A stretch of DNA of 64,000 nucleotides from Paenibacillus_I sp035510375 (GCF_035510375.1 NZ_DATKHG010000067.1); one strand, 5' to 3'. Counted from the stretch's first letter, positions 50,551 to 58,368 are shown. The notes: generated by a model from the letters alone, not told the origin. Made by a program: numbers and translations.

Positions 50551-50910
50551 ATGATCGCAATCAGCGAATCGGCATCGGAGAAGATCAAGGAAATGATGGC
50601 TGCGGAGGAGACGCCGGATCTGTTTCTGCGCATCGGCGTGAAGGAAGGCGGATGCAGCGGATTTTCCTATGGCATGGGCTTTGACGACGAACGTCACGAT
50701 AACGATAAAGAAATGACCGTCCAAGGACTGAAGGTGGTTGTCGATGAAGACAGCTTCCGCTATCTGAACGGTCTGGAAATCGACTTCAAGGAGTCGGCCA
50801 TGGGCGGCGGGTTCACCATCCACAATCCGAACGCCACGGCCACCTGCGGATGCGGTTCGTCGTTCCGTACGGCAACCGATGCGGGCAAGCCTGCGCCGGA
50901 GCAGTGCTGA
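50551..50910 (+). CDS. HesB/IscA/ErpA-family Fe-S carrier protein
   Basis: A 119-residue A-type carrier: AISESASEKIKEMMAAEE, LRIGVKEGGCSGFSYGMGFDD (first Cys), YLNGLEIDFKESAMGGGFTIHNPNATATCGCGSSF (the paired Cys). The three conserved Cys bind a transferable Fe-S cluster. It fits the Bacillus YutM/ErpA type, and YutI/YutJ-like genes are nearby. GGGAGGG lies 8 bases before the ATG. The AT-rich restriction-modification island begins after its stop. Confidence 0.93.
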   Translation: MIAISESASEKIKEMMAAEETPDLFLRIGVKEGGCSGFSYGMGFDDERHDNDKEMTVQGLKVVVDEDSFRYLNGLEIDFKESAMGGGFTIHNPNATATCGCGSSFRTATDAGKPAPEQC

Positions 50911-50981
50911 TTTAGAATAGATCCAGTTTTCTTTGATCTCAAACACGGTATTAAGGTTTATGAGCAGGCCGATTACCTTCT

Positions 50982-51011
50982 GACTTGTGAGTTCGCGTTA
51001 AATCACAAGTC
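50982..51011. repeat. Inverted repeat at the left edge of the RM island
   Basis: GACTTGTGA (50982-50990) and TCACAAGTC (51003-51011) are perfect complements around 12 bases, at the switch from GC-rich to AT-rich sequence. It could be a controller site, a hairpin or an insertion scar. Confidence 0.5.
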
Positions 51012-51115
51012 GGGAGGTGTTTTTGTCTGTCCGGAATAATCTCTTCTTGTATCTATTCAAAAGAAGTGATACTGTTTTATAGAGAAGTAGGAACATAAGT
51101 TCGGGAGGGGTCTGC

Positions 51116-52183
51116 TTGGCAACAATACTGGGTAAATCGGCTATAGACATTGCTTTTAAGGAACGGGAACGCCAAAAATCATTCAACTATCCCCGTCTCC
51201 GGTATATGGGGTCAAAATATAAGATTATCCCTTACTTAACCTCCATTCTGTCACAATACAAATTCAGCACGGCTCTTGACGCGTTCAGTGGAAGTGGAGT
51301 GGTATCCTACTCCTTAAAAGAAATGGGAAAACAAGTAACAGCCAATGACTTCTTAAACTTTCCCGCTACTGTCGCGAGGGCGCTTATTGAAAACTCTGGC
51401 ACTGTATTAAATGAAAATGATATAAAAACTCTGCTTCAACCCAATAAAGATGGCAGAAATTTTATTCAAAATAAGTTCGAAGGTCTTTATTTCTCTAAAG
51501 AAGATCATGAGTTTTTAGATGCCTTATGGTCTCACTTGCCGACAATGAACAAGTATAAAAGGGCATTAGCAATTGCTTCTGTTTGTTTAGCTGCTGCAAG
51601 AAAGCAACCAAGGGGAGTTTTCACCATTACCGATTTCAGGTATGATGACGGAAGACGTTCACTTCGATTACCGTTAAAAGCGTTATTTCTTGAAGCTGTG
51701 GAAGAATATAATGACGCTGTTTTTGATAACGGCAAATCAAATAAGGTGATTTGTTCGGATGTTTTTAATATTGATTCAAGACAATTTGATCTGGTTTATT
51801 TGGATCCGCCTTACGCGCCCCCAAAAGATGATGCAGATTACATCAAAAGATATCATTTCTTAGAGGGGCTTTCTGTCTATTGGGAAGGTATGAAAATCAT
51901 GGAGCATACCAAGACAAAGAAGATAGAAAAAAGGTTTACACCGTTTGCATACAAGCGAACAATCCATGATGCTTTAAGAAGATTATTTTACAAGTTTAAG
52001 GATTCAATGCTTGTCATGTCTTATAGTTCTAACTCGGTACCAAGTGAAGTAGAACTTTATGGGCTGTTAAAAGAAGTAAAGAGAGACGTCCAAGTATACT
52101 CTATTCCACACACCTATTCATTCGGCACGCATGAGACCGCATTGAGAAGACAAGCAGAGGAACTGATCTTTGTTGCTAAATAA
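51116..52183 (+). CDS. D12-class DNA adenine N6-methyltransferase
   Basis: A 355-residue methyltransferase. SAM-binding block YPRLRYMGSKYKIIPYL and ALDAFSGSGVVSYSLKEMGKQVTANDF, and catalytic FDLVYLDPPYAPP (motif IV, DPPY), in the order of D12-class enzymes (DpnM, EcoDam, type II M.MboI-like). It methylates adenine in a specific site to protect DNA from the partner endonuclease encoded next. Start TTG at 51116, GGGAGGGG 5-7 bases upstream. Very AT-rich compared with flanks, so probably acquired. The frame is intact and could now act alone. Confidence 0.88.
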   Translation: MATILGKSAIDIAFKERERQKSFNYPRLRYMGSKYKIIPYLTSILSQYKFSTALDAFSGSGVVSYSLKEMGKQVTANDFLNFPATVARALIENSGTVLNENDIKTLLQPNKDGRNFIQNKFEGLYFSKEDHEFLDALWSHLPTMNKYKRALAIASVCLAAARKQPRGVFTITDFRYDDGRRSLRLPLKALFLEAVEEYNDAVFDNGKSNKVICSDVFNIDSRQFDLVYLDPPYAPPKDDADYIKRYHFLEGLSVYWEGMKIMEHTKTKKIEKRFTPFAYKRTIHDALRRLFYKFKDSMLVMSYSSNSVPSEVELYGLLKEVKRDVQVYSIPHTYSFGTHETALRRQAEELIFVAK

Positions 52184-52198
52184 GGGTGAACTCATTCG

Positions 52199-53028
52199 AT
52201 GACAACAGCAGATTATAATGCATTCGTAGCCTCGCTTAGCAACTTGGATAAAGTTGCTCCAAGACAGGATTCGGAAATGCTTCAAAGCATTAATGAAACT
52301 CTATCTGAGCTTTCCGGAATAGGGGAAATTAATCGTGAAAGTCTTGCCGTTTTTTTTGAAAGATTCCCGAACTCCGTTCCGCTAATCGCGACAACCGGGG
52401 GCTTAGGACAGGAACAACTAAAAAATCAATTGAAATCGAAATTTAATACTTCTGGATGGACGGTTCTAGCCAAAAGAAACTTGAATATCTGGATTCCGAG
52501 TTTGATGTGATCAGCCAGTTAAAGCGGGAACTGAATAAGCGCTGGAGCTATGGGGACATACTTTTAGAAAGGCATCTGTGGTCTAAGAAGTCAGGTGCTT
52601 CTTCTGTCGGAAGAGGGCGCAAGATCGAAGATGAAGTGGAAAAAATTGCAATCTGTCTCGGATTGCCTTATTCAATGCGTACTAGATTTGAAGGACGGGG
52701 AAAGGAAACAGCTCCTTGCGACCTTGCTATTCCCGGTGGTATGGATAAGGCCGTTATCGCTATCGGTATGAAAGGCTTTAACAGCACTGGCAGCAAGCTC
52801 ACGGACGCAGTTGTCGAGATTGAGAAAATGGCTTCCGTCAGGTTGCCACATCAATATATTTACGCGGTTATCGATGGTATTGGCTGGCTTTCAAGACAGT
52901 CGGATCTTAAGCGCATCTTTGCTCTTTGGGACAACAAGATGATTGATGGTTTGTATACTCTTCAACACATGGAGCAGTTGACAGTAGATTTAGCAAATGC
53001 GGCCAGGCGCATAGGACTCCTACAGTAG
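52199..53028 (+). pseudogene. DpnII-family-like type II restriction endonuclease, frameshifted
   Basis: Two overlapping frames make one restriction enzyme. Frame 1 (52199-52510) gives the N-terminal half, ending ...GLGQEQLKNQLKSKFNTSGWTVLAKR. Frame 2 (52456-53028) gives the C-terminal half: LDSEFDVISQL..., SYGDILLERHLW, GRGRKIEDEVEKIAICLGLPY, TAPCDLAIPGG, KGFNSTGSKLTDAVVEIEKM, VIDGIGWLSRQSDLKRIF. The family reads LAK/R then LDxEFD, so the break falls in the run AAAAGAAA at about 52472-52479, where one lost A explains it. The ATG at 52456 has no ribosome site. The acid expected before Lys in the PD-(D/E)xK site is not obvious (IGMKG). Product is probably inactive unless slippage restores the frame. 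Confidence 0.72.
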
Positions 53029-53042
53029 GAGGTCATTTTTCA
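53015..53042 (+). terminator. Terminator at the end of the RM island
   Basis: TCCTAC (53018-53023) and GTAGGA (53025-53030) form a stem extended by GAC/GTC with small mismatches, followed by a T-rich run (53036-53042). It overlaps the endonuclease stop codon. Confidence 0.6.
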
Positions 53043-53068
53043 TTTGTGGTTTGATTTGGAAATCACCA

Positions 53069-53096
53069 GCCGTCCCTTTCCGAGGGCGGCTTTTTT
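53069..53096 (+). terminator. Second terminator
   Basis: GCCGTCC (53069-53075) pairs with GGGCGGC (53084-53090, one G-U), followed by six T residues. It lies inside the open frame upstream of the ATP-grasp gene, which shows that gene must start later. Confidence 0.8.
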
Positions 53097-53112
53097 GCAT
53101 AAAAGGGGCGGT

Positions 53113-53877
53113 GTGCCAAGGTTAATCATCCAAGAGACGGAAGTCTCCCCTTCATATACATATGTTGTGCGGTTAACCGACGAGTTCAGAAAGGGGGTGA
53201 ACGGCATCCTGAACGGACAAGGCAGACAGCTTGCGAGCAAATGGGCGAAAACCGCGGCGCTGCTCAGCCATCCGCGAATCGCTCCCCATATCCCTCCGAC
53301 CCGATTGTTCTCCGGCCCGAATCTGCACAGCATGCTGTTCGCTTACGGAATCGTGGTGATCAAGCCTGTAAGGGGCGCGGGCGGGCATGGAGTCATCAAG
53401 GTGAGCAGGGAGGGCGGAACATACACGTATACGTATTACGCGACGCAACGGCGGTTCAACTCGTTCAAGGGCCTGCTGCGTGCACTGCGGAGCAGACAAA
53501 GAGGCAGAAGGTACATCATCCAGCGAGGCATCCGGCTGGCGACCATCGCAGGCCGTCCGATCGACTACCGCGTCAAGCATGTCAAGCTCGGGGACACGTG
53601 GGTCATTCGCGCCATGGTGGGCCGTTTGGCTCGCCGAGGGCTGTTCGTCACGAATCTGTGCAGAGGGGGAACACTGCTGAGCGCGCGCGAAGGGATCGGC
53701 CGTTCATTGTCGCGCCGTATGGTGTCCCGCAAGAAAAGCGAGATGCGGGCGCTGACGAGGGCTGCCACCGCCGTACTGGAAAGCCGGTATCCGGGCATCG
53801 GACAGCTTGGCTTCGATTACGGCATCGACCGGTTGGGGAAAATTTGGATTTTTGAGGTCAATACCCGCCCCCAATAA
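53113..53877 (+). CDS. YheC/YheD-like ATP-grasp protein (spore-associated)
   Basis: A 254-residue protein matching the YheC/YheD ATP-grasp family, members of which are spore coat-associated in Bacillus. ATP-grasp core: FAYGIVVIKPVRGAGGHGVIKVSR, YIIQRGIRLATIAGRPIDYRVKHVK, and QLGFDYGIDRLGKIWIFEVNTRPQ with terminal metal-binding Glu and Asn. The substrate is unknown. The frame is open from 53044 but the terminator at 53069-53096 and AAAGGGGCGG favour the GTG at 53113. Restored GC content marks the right edge of the RM island. Confidence 0.8.
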   Translation: MPRLIIQETEVSPSYTYVVRLTDEFRKGVNGILNGQGRQLASKWAKTAALLSHPRIAPHIPPTRLFSGPNLHSMLFAYGIVVIKPVRGAGGHGVIKVSREGGTYTYTYYATQRRFNSFKGLLRALRSRQRGRRYIIQRGIRLATIAGRPIDYRVKHVKLGDTWVIRAMVGRLARRGLFVTNLCRGGTLLSAREGIGRSLSRRMVSRKKSEMRALTRAATAVLESRYPGIGQLGFDYGIDRLGKIWIFEVNTRPQ

Positions 53878-53959
53878 GTGAGAACGGTTGCAATACAAAA
53901 GAATAATAGGTTCCCGAATATTCATTAAACTTTTTTATAGCGGCTCGACGGAAATAGGC

Positions 53960-54058
53960 TGTGTATAACCCTATCCCCAACATCCCCAAAGCCGCACCGC
54001 ATTTTTCGACGATTGCCCACATGTTATACACAGTGTGTGCACAGGAAGGTGTGGATAA
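53960..54058. promoter_or_regulatory. Cluster of three DnaA boxes upstream of sda
   Basis: TTATACACA on the minus strand at 53960-53968, TTATACACA on the plus strand at 54024-54032, and the perfect TTATCCACA on the minus strand at 54050-54058. All fit TTATNCACA. The last box is 10 bases before the -35 of sda. In Bacillus subtilis DnaA activates sda through such boxes. No dnaA or dnaN is nearby, so this is a regulatory cluster and not oriC. Confidence 0.85.
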
Positions 54059-54067
54059 CCGGAACGC

Positions 54068-54096
54068 TTGTTCCGCTATTTCGGACATGCTAAGAT
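54068..54096 (+). promoter_or_regulatory. SigA promoter of sda
   Basis: TTGTTC (54068-54073) and TAAGAT (54091-54096), spacer 17 bases; the start codon is 33 bases after the -10. A DnaA box ends 10 bases upstream of the -35. Confidence 0.65.
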
Positions 54097-54128
54097 GATG
54101 GGGAAGAAAAAGGAAAGGGTGTGCGACT

Positions 54129-54269
54129 GTGGAGATTCTGTCGGACGACATGCTGTTGGAATCGTATTATACCGCGGTTCAGCTTAAATTGGATCCCGCC
54201 TTTATCCGGCTATTGGCAGCCGAAATGCAAAGACGCAACTTGAAGCCCGACTTGCGGATCGGGGCTTAA
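54129..54269 (+). CDS. sda: Sporulation checkpoint inhibitor of histidine kinase
   Basis: A 46-residue protein, starting (GTG) MEILSDDMLLESYYTAVQLK and ending LAAEMQRRNLKPDLRIGA. This matches Sda: the LSDxxLxESYxxA start, the helix hairpin, and the IxLxxxEMxRR end. Sda binds the sporulation kinase KinA and blocks the phosphorelay while replication is starting. GTG has AAAGGG 9 bases upstream, a promoter at 54068-54096 and DnaA boxes ahead of it, the same control as in Bacillus subtilis. Confidence 0.9.
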   Translation: MEILSDDMLLESYYTAVQLKLDPAFIRLLAAEMQRRNLKPDLRIGA

Positions 54270-54299
54270 TCCGGTCGAAGCGGCGACGGCGTTCGCTTG

Positions 54300-54545
54300 T
54301 CAACGACCGTTCGCTTCCGCTGCAATCGACAGCTCGCACCAATAATCGCAGCCGGCACAGTATGCGAGATGCGTACAAGCTGCCGCAGAGGACGACGGGG
54401 CAGACCCAAGCGGTTCCGCATCGGGCATATATGGCGCATAGGGTCCGGACCAATCCGAGGGACGGCCGCCGTCTTCCAACTCAGATCGGCATAACGGACA
54501 TCGGGCGTCCAACTCTTGCAGACCGTTGCATAACGGACACAACAT
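54300..54545 (-). CDS. Small zinc-ribbon-like protein
   Basis: An 81-residue protein with Cys pairs CPLC at residues 3-6 and 16-19, then DGGRPSDWSGPYAPYMPD, and a third cluster CTHLAYCAGCDYWC near the end. The pattern suggests one or two zinc sites; the GRxxDxxGPYxPY middle is seen in conserved Paenibacillaceae proteins of unknown function. GGAGGAGG lies 9 bases before the ATG and is part of a 12-bp inverted repeat (54546-54618) in the leader. Convergent with sda. Confidence 0.65.
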   Translation of the reverse strand: MLCPLCNGLQELDARCPLCRSELEDGGRPSDWSGPYAPYMPDAEPLGSAPSSSAAACTHLAYCAGCDYWCELSIAAEANGR

Positions 54546-54618
54546 AAAGGGTATCCTCCTCCGGCCGCGGCCGCCATTCGGCGCACCGCTTCATCACCGC
54601 ACGGATAGGATACCCTTT
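54546..54618 (-). promoter_or_regulatory. 12-bp inverted repeat that would sequester a ribosome binding site
   Basis: AAAGGGTATCCT (54546-54557) and AGGATACCCTTT (54607-54618) are exact complements. In the minus-strand mRNA, the 3' arm ends directly against the ATG of the zinc-ribbon gene and includes the end of its GGAGGAGG ribosome site. The 49-base loop is GC-rich. Pairing would hide the start. It could be a regulatory leader or the yumC terminator. Confidence 0.55.
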
Positions 54619-54650
54619 GCTTGCCGTTCTATTACTTGACCGGCCGGCCC

Positions 54651-55652
54651 TTACAGCTTCATATTACTGCTGTGGCCGGGAGATAGCTTGGCGCCCGGAT
54701 CGATGTACACCTTGGCATTGTTGACCGCCGTCGGAGCTTCGCCGAAGCCTACGGCAATCAGCTTGAGCTTGCCGGGATAGGTCGTGATGTCGCCTGCGGC
54801 AAAAATGCCCGGGATGCTCGTTTCCATCCGCGAATCGACGACGATCGAGCCGCTGTCGATGTCCAGCCCCCATTCGGCGATAGGCCCGAGGGAGGAGACG
54901 AAGCCGAAGTTGACGATGACGGCGTCGACCTCAAGCTCCGTCCGTTCCTTCGTTTTGACGTCTTCGATCGTCACCTTGTCGATGTGTCCGTTTCCGCTTA
55001 GCTTTGTGATTTCCCGGGGCGTGAGGATATTGACCTTCGAGCTCATCAGGTTCTCTACGCTATGCTCATGGGCCCGGAATTTGTCGCGCCTGTGGATGAG
55101 CGTTACGCTTTCCGCGATCGGCTCCAGCATGAGCGCCCAGTCGACCGCCGAGTCGCCGCCGCCGCTGATCAGCACCTTCTGGCCTTTGAAGCGATGAAGA
55201 TCGCTGACGAAGTAATGCAAGTTGGTTTTCTCGTAATGCGCCGCCTCGGGCAGCTCCAGCCTGCGGGGCTCGAACGCGCCGACTCCGGCCGCAATGATGA
55301 CGGCTTTGGCCGCATGAACCGCTTTATCCGTATGAATCTCAAACAGCCGCTCGTCCTTTTTGACGACCTTTGCAACCTTCTCTTCGAGGCATACCGTCGG
55401 CTGAAAAAGATCCATTTGCTGCTTAAGCTGGTTGACCAGCTCCTGGGCCGTCACCTTCGGGAATCCTGCAACATCGTAGATGTATTTCTCGGGGTACAGG
55501 GCGGCCAGTTGTCCCCCAAGCTGGGGCATGCTTTCAATAACCGTGACGGAAGCCTGCCGCATTCCGCCGTAGAAAGCGGCGAACATGCCGGCCGGTCCCC
55601 CGCCGATAATGACGATATCCTTAATCGGTAAATCTTGCTGTTGGTTGCTCAA
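54651..55652 (-). CDS. yumC: Ferredoxin/flavodoxin-NADP(+) reductase, YumC-type
   Basis: A 333-residue flavoprotein of the thioredoxin-reductase-like FNR group. FAD site IVIIGGGPAGMFAAFYGGMRQ, NADPH site GQKVLISGGGDSAVDWALML, and FAAGDITTYPGKLKLIAVGFGEAPTAVNNAKVYIDP at the end; the CxxC of thioredoxin reductase is absent, as expected. It transfers electrons between NADPH and ferredoxin or flavodoxin. TTG start with TTGGAGGTG 5-7 bases upstream. Divergent from ndh, as in Bacillus yumC-yumB. Confidence 0.92.
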   Translation of the reverse strand: MSNQQQDLPIKDIVIIGGGPAGMFAAFYGGMRQASVTVIESMPQLGGQLAALYPEKYIYDVAGFPKVTAQELVNQLKQQMDLFQPTVCLEEKVAKVVKKDERLFEIHTDKAVHAAKAVIIAAGVGAFEPRRLELPEAAHYEKTNLHYFVSDLHRFKGQKVLISGGGDSAVDWALMLEPIAESVTLIHRRDKFRAHEHSVENLMSSKVNILTPREITKLSGNGHIDKVTIEDVKTKERTELEVDAVIVNFGFVSSLGPIAEWGLDIDSGSIVVDSRMETSIPGIFAAGDITTYPGKLKLIAVGFGEAPTAVNNAKVYIDPGAKLSPGHSSNMKL

Positions 55653-55922
55653 CTCGACACCTCCAAAATAGGCTTTAAATCACTTTTACTATTATACCCA
55701 ACCCGTGAATGTGCGGGAAATCATTTTTTTGTATGGTTTTCTAAACAAATTCGTATATTTTTTACTTGAACTTTTCATGAAAAGCTTATATCATTTTCAA
55801 TGTATATTTCGGATGATCCGTTTTTGACCTTTATCGTCGGGTAGTGCGAAAGCAATAGGCGGGCATTCATAAAGGCATGTCGCACGGCGCAAGTTAACGG
55901 AAACACTTATTTTTAGCTTCGT

Positions 55923-55940
55923 TTGTGTTATTTTTCACAA
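55923..55940 (+). promoter_or_regulatory. Rex operator upstream of ndh
   Basis: TTGTGTTATTTTTCACAA matches the Rex consensus TTGTGAAnnnnTTCACAA in 16 of 18 or so positions: right arm perfect, left arm 5 of 7. Flanks extend the dyad (GTTTGTG and CACAAAC). Rex senses NADH/NAD+ and in Bacillus represses an ndh operon. It lies 32 bases before the ATG at 55972. The rest of the 320-base gap to yumC includes a TATAAT for yumC at 55691-55696 (minus strand) and no gene. Confidence 0.75.
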
Positions 55941-55971
55941 ACAAACAGACAAGGAATGGAAGGGATCCCAG

Positions 55972-57168
55972 ATGAGCAGCAACATACCGAAAATCGTCAT
56001 TCTCGGCGCCGGGTACGGAGGCATTTTGACTGCGCTGCGTTTGCAGAAGCAATTGAATTACAACGAAGCGGACGTTACGCTCGTGAACAAGCACGATTAT
56101 CACTATATTACGACGCATTTGCACATGCCGGCGGCCGGAACGGACAATCCGGAGAATGCACGCGTCAGCATCTCGAAGCTGATCGATGAATTCAAGATCG
56201 ACTTCGTGAAATCGACGGTCGTTCAGATCCGCACACAGGACAAGAAGGTCATTCTTGAGGACGGTACGCTTTCTTACGATTACCTTGTTATCGGTGTCGG
56301 CGGCGAGCCCGAAACGTTCGGCATTCCCGGCCTGGGCGAATACGCGATGAATATTCGGAGCATCAACTCCGTGCGTTTGATCCGGGAGCATATCAGCTAT
56401 CAATTCGCCAAGTACAAGCGCGAGCCGCACCGTACCGATTACCTGACGTTCGTCATCGGCGGAGCCGGTTTCACGGGCATCGAATTTATCGGCGAGCTGG
56501 CCGACCGCATTCCGGAGCTTTGCCGCGAGTACGACGTCGATCCGCAGCTGGTGAAGATCTATAACATCGAAGCGGCGCCGACCGCGCTGCCGGGCTTCGA
56601 TCCGGAGCTGGTCGAATACGCGGTGGAAGTGCTGAAGAAGAAGGGCGTAACGTTCAAGATCGGCACGGCGATCAAAGAGTGCACGCCGGACGGCGTCGTC
56701 GTCGGGGAAGGCGAAGAAATCAAATCGAAGACCGTTATCTGGACCGGCGGCATCCGCGGCAATCGGCTGATTGAAGAAGCGGGCTTTGAAACGATGCGCG
56801 GCCGCGTCAAGGTCGACGAATTCCTGCGCGCGCCCGGCCATGAGAATATTTACATCATCGGCGACAACTCGCTGATGTTCAACCCGGAAGGCCGTCCGTA
56901 TCCGCCGACCGCTCAAATCGCGATGCAGCAGGGCGTGACCTGCGCCCATAACCTGGTCGCTTCGATCCGCAACCAGCCGCTGAAAAAATTCGAGTTCAGC
57001 AACAAAGGCGTTGTGGCATCCCTCGGCAAAGGCGAAGCCGTCGGCATCGCGTTCGGCAAAAAATACAAAGGCCGCGTCGCCGCTTGGCTGAAGAAGCTCG
57101 TCGACCTGCGGTACCTGTTCATCATCGGCGGCATCCCGCTTGTGCTGCGCAAAGGCAAATTTTTCTGA
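55972..57168 (+). CDS. ndh: Type II NADH dehydrogenase (YumB-like)
   Basis: A 398-residue flavoprotein. FAD site KIVILGAGYGGILTALRL, HDYHYITTHLHMPAAGT, NADH site LTFVIGGAGFTGIEFIGELADRI, and IYIIGDNSLMFNPEGRPYPPTAQIAMQQGVTCAHNLVASI for FAD/quinone, with a C-terminal amphipathic membrane tail (KLVDLRYLFIIGGIPLVLRK). It moves electrons from NADH to menaquinone without proton pumping. GGAAGGGA precedes the ATG. A Rex operator lies just upstream. The next frame overlaps its stop as TGATG. Confidence 0.92.
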   Translation: MSSNIPKIVILGAGYGGILTALRLQKQLNYNEADVTLVNKHDYHYITTHLHMPAAGTDNPENARVSISKLIDEFKIDFVKSTVVQIRTQDKKVILEDGTLSYDYLVIGVGGEPETFGIPGLGEYAMNIRSINSVRLIREHISYQFAKYKREPHRTDYLTFVIGGAGFTGIEFIGELADRIPELCREYDVDPQLVKIYNIEAAPTALPGFDPELVEYAVEVLKKKGVTFKIGTAIKECTPDGVVVGEGEEIKSKTVIWTGGIRGNRLIEEAGFETMRGRVKVDEFLRAPGHENIYIIGDNSLMFNPEGRPYPPTAQIAMQQGVTCAHNLVASIRNQPLKKFEFSNKGVVASLGKGEAVGIAFGKKYKGRVAAWLKKLVDLRYLFIIGGIPLVLRKGKFF

Positions 57169-57428
57169 TGCGCCACTGCAGCGTACAAGTTCGGGGCCTG
57201 TTGACACGGGATGAGCTTGACCGATACAACGCGTTGATGGAGGTCGGTTCATACCTCGAATCGCAGAGCCGGTACGATTTGGCTTATACGGTGCAGAAGG
57301 AAGTCGATGCACTCATCCAGCCGGCTATCGAGAGACTGAAGGATAAAGGCCGCGAGCGCGACCGCGCAACCGCGGAGTATCTCGCGTCCAAGCGCTCCGG
57401 CGACGGCGTGGATGAAGACGATGCATAA
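57168..57428 (+). CDS. Hypothetical small protein
   Basis: An 86-residue protein (MRHCSVQVRGLLTRDELDRYNALM...). Two helices (ELDRYNALMEVGSYLESQSRYDLAYTVQKEVDALIQPAIERLKD) rich in charged residues and an acidic tail. Not recognised. Its ATG overlaps the ndh stop (TGATG), so it is coupled to ndh and may assist or regulate it. Confidence 0.6.
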   Translation: MRHCSVQVRGLLTRDELDRYNALMEVGSYLESQSRYDLAYTVQKEVDALIQPAIERLKDKGRERDRATAEYLASKRSGDGVDEDDA

Positions 57429-57432
57429 AAAG

Positions 57433-57466
57433 AGGCTGTTGTCCATTTGCCGGACAACAGCCTTTT
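57433..57466. terminator. Bidirectional terminator between ndh operon and hemQ
   Basis: AGGCTGTTGTCC (57433-57444) pairs with GGACAACAGCCT (57452-57463). T-runs on both strands (TTTT to 57466 on plus; five T residues on minus). Confidence 0.92.
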
Positions 57467-57476
57467 CGTTGCTCGT

Positions 57477-58223
57477 TTAAAGCTCCAGCATGGCGGAAAA
57501 TTTCTCGGCCGGCAGCAAATTGCCGACATAGAACTCGCCGAATTCGCCGAAGCGCGCGCTGACCTCGTCAAAGCGCATCTCATACACCAGCTTCTTGAAC
57601 TGGATCGGATCGTCGGCGAACAGCGTGACCCCCCATTCCCAGTCGTCGAAGCCTACCGAGCCGGTGATGATTTGCTTGACCTTGCCGGCGTATTGCCTTC
57701 CGATCATGCCGTGGCTGCGCATCATCGCGCGCCGCTCTTCCATGCTCAGCATGTACCAATTGTCGTTGCCCGTTCGGCGCTTGTTCATCGGATAGAAGCA
57801 AATATGGTTCGCCTTCGGCAGAATCGGCTTCAGGCGGGCGACTACCTCCGGATTCTCCATCGGGTCCGAGCCGGGCTGTCCCATATAGTTGCTGAGCTCC
57901 ACCACGCTCACATAAGAGTGTGCCGGAACGGTGAATTCCGCGAACAACGTTTTGTTGAACGCCGTCTCGATCGCATTCAGCTGCTCCAGCGTTTCGCGCA
58001 AATGCATGAAGACGAAATCCGCCTTCTGCCCTACGATGCTGTAAACGGCCGTGCTTCCTGCTTGGGACGATTCCGCATCCGCCCATTCCTTCAGAAACGA
58101 CTGAAGCTCGTCCGCAGCCTGACGGCGTTCCGATTCCTCCGCATGCCGCCACGCGGACCAATCGATCGTGCGGAAATCGTGCAGGGCATACCAGCCTTCC
58201 AGCGTTTGAGCCACTTCACTCAT
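57477..58223 (-). CDS. hemQ: Coproheme decarboxylase
   Basis: A 248-residue chlorite dismutase-family protein without signal peptide: EGWYALHDFRTIDWSAW, ADFVFMHLRETLEQLNAIETAFNKT, YVSVVELSNYM, CFYPMNKRRTGNDNWYMLSMEERRAMMRSHGMIGRQYAGKVKQIITGSVGFDDWEWGVTLF. Tyr in YPMNKRR and the His in RSHGMIGR are the HemQ active-site and proximal residues. It converts coproheme III to heme B, the last step of the Gram-positive heme pathway. AAAAGGAG lies 12 bases before the ATG. Confidence 0.95.
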   Translation of the reverse strand: MSEVAQTLEGWYALHDFRTIDWSAWRHAEESERRQAADELQSFLKEWADAESSQAGSTAVYSIVGQKADFVFMHLRETLEQLNAIETAFNKTLFAEFTVPAHSYVSVVELSNYMGQPGSDPMENPEVVARLKPILPKANHICFYPMNKRRTGNDNWYMLSMEERRAMMRSHGMIGRQYAGKVKQIITGSVGFDDWEWGVTLFADDPIQFKKLVYEMRFDEVSARFGEFGEFYVGNLLPAEKFSAMLEL

Positions 58224-58339
58224 CGTCGTTGTCTCTCCTTTTTACGTACGAATATGAACTGCTCCCATTGTAACGCAACGGAAAAAAGGGGGCAAATGTC
58301 CGACTTGTGACAATCGGCGCAATGAATTGGCGCAATCAA

Positions 58340-58368
58340 TTGACTTCAAGGCGGCCATCTACTAAACT
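58340..58368 (+). promoter_or_regulatory. SigA promoter of the YuiB-like gene
   Basis: TTGACT (58340-58345) and TAAACT (58363-58368), spacer 17 bases, 51 bases before the ATG. Confidence 0.6.

Noticed and set aside
52440..52515. Programmed -1 frameshift to make the endonuclease
   Set aside because: No canonical slippery heptamer in the correct phase and no following stem seen; a single-base loss in the A-run is simpler. Not fully excluded.
53960..54058. DnaA boxes as a replication origin
   Set aside because: Only three boxes, no dnaA/dnaN or AT-rich unwinding region; position before sda explains them better.
55894..57312. 472-codon minus-strand frame opposite ndh
   Set aside because: Shadow of a well-conserved NADH dehydrogenase gene.
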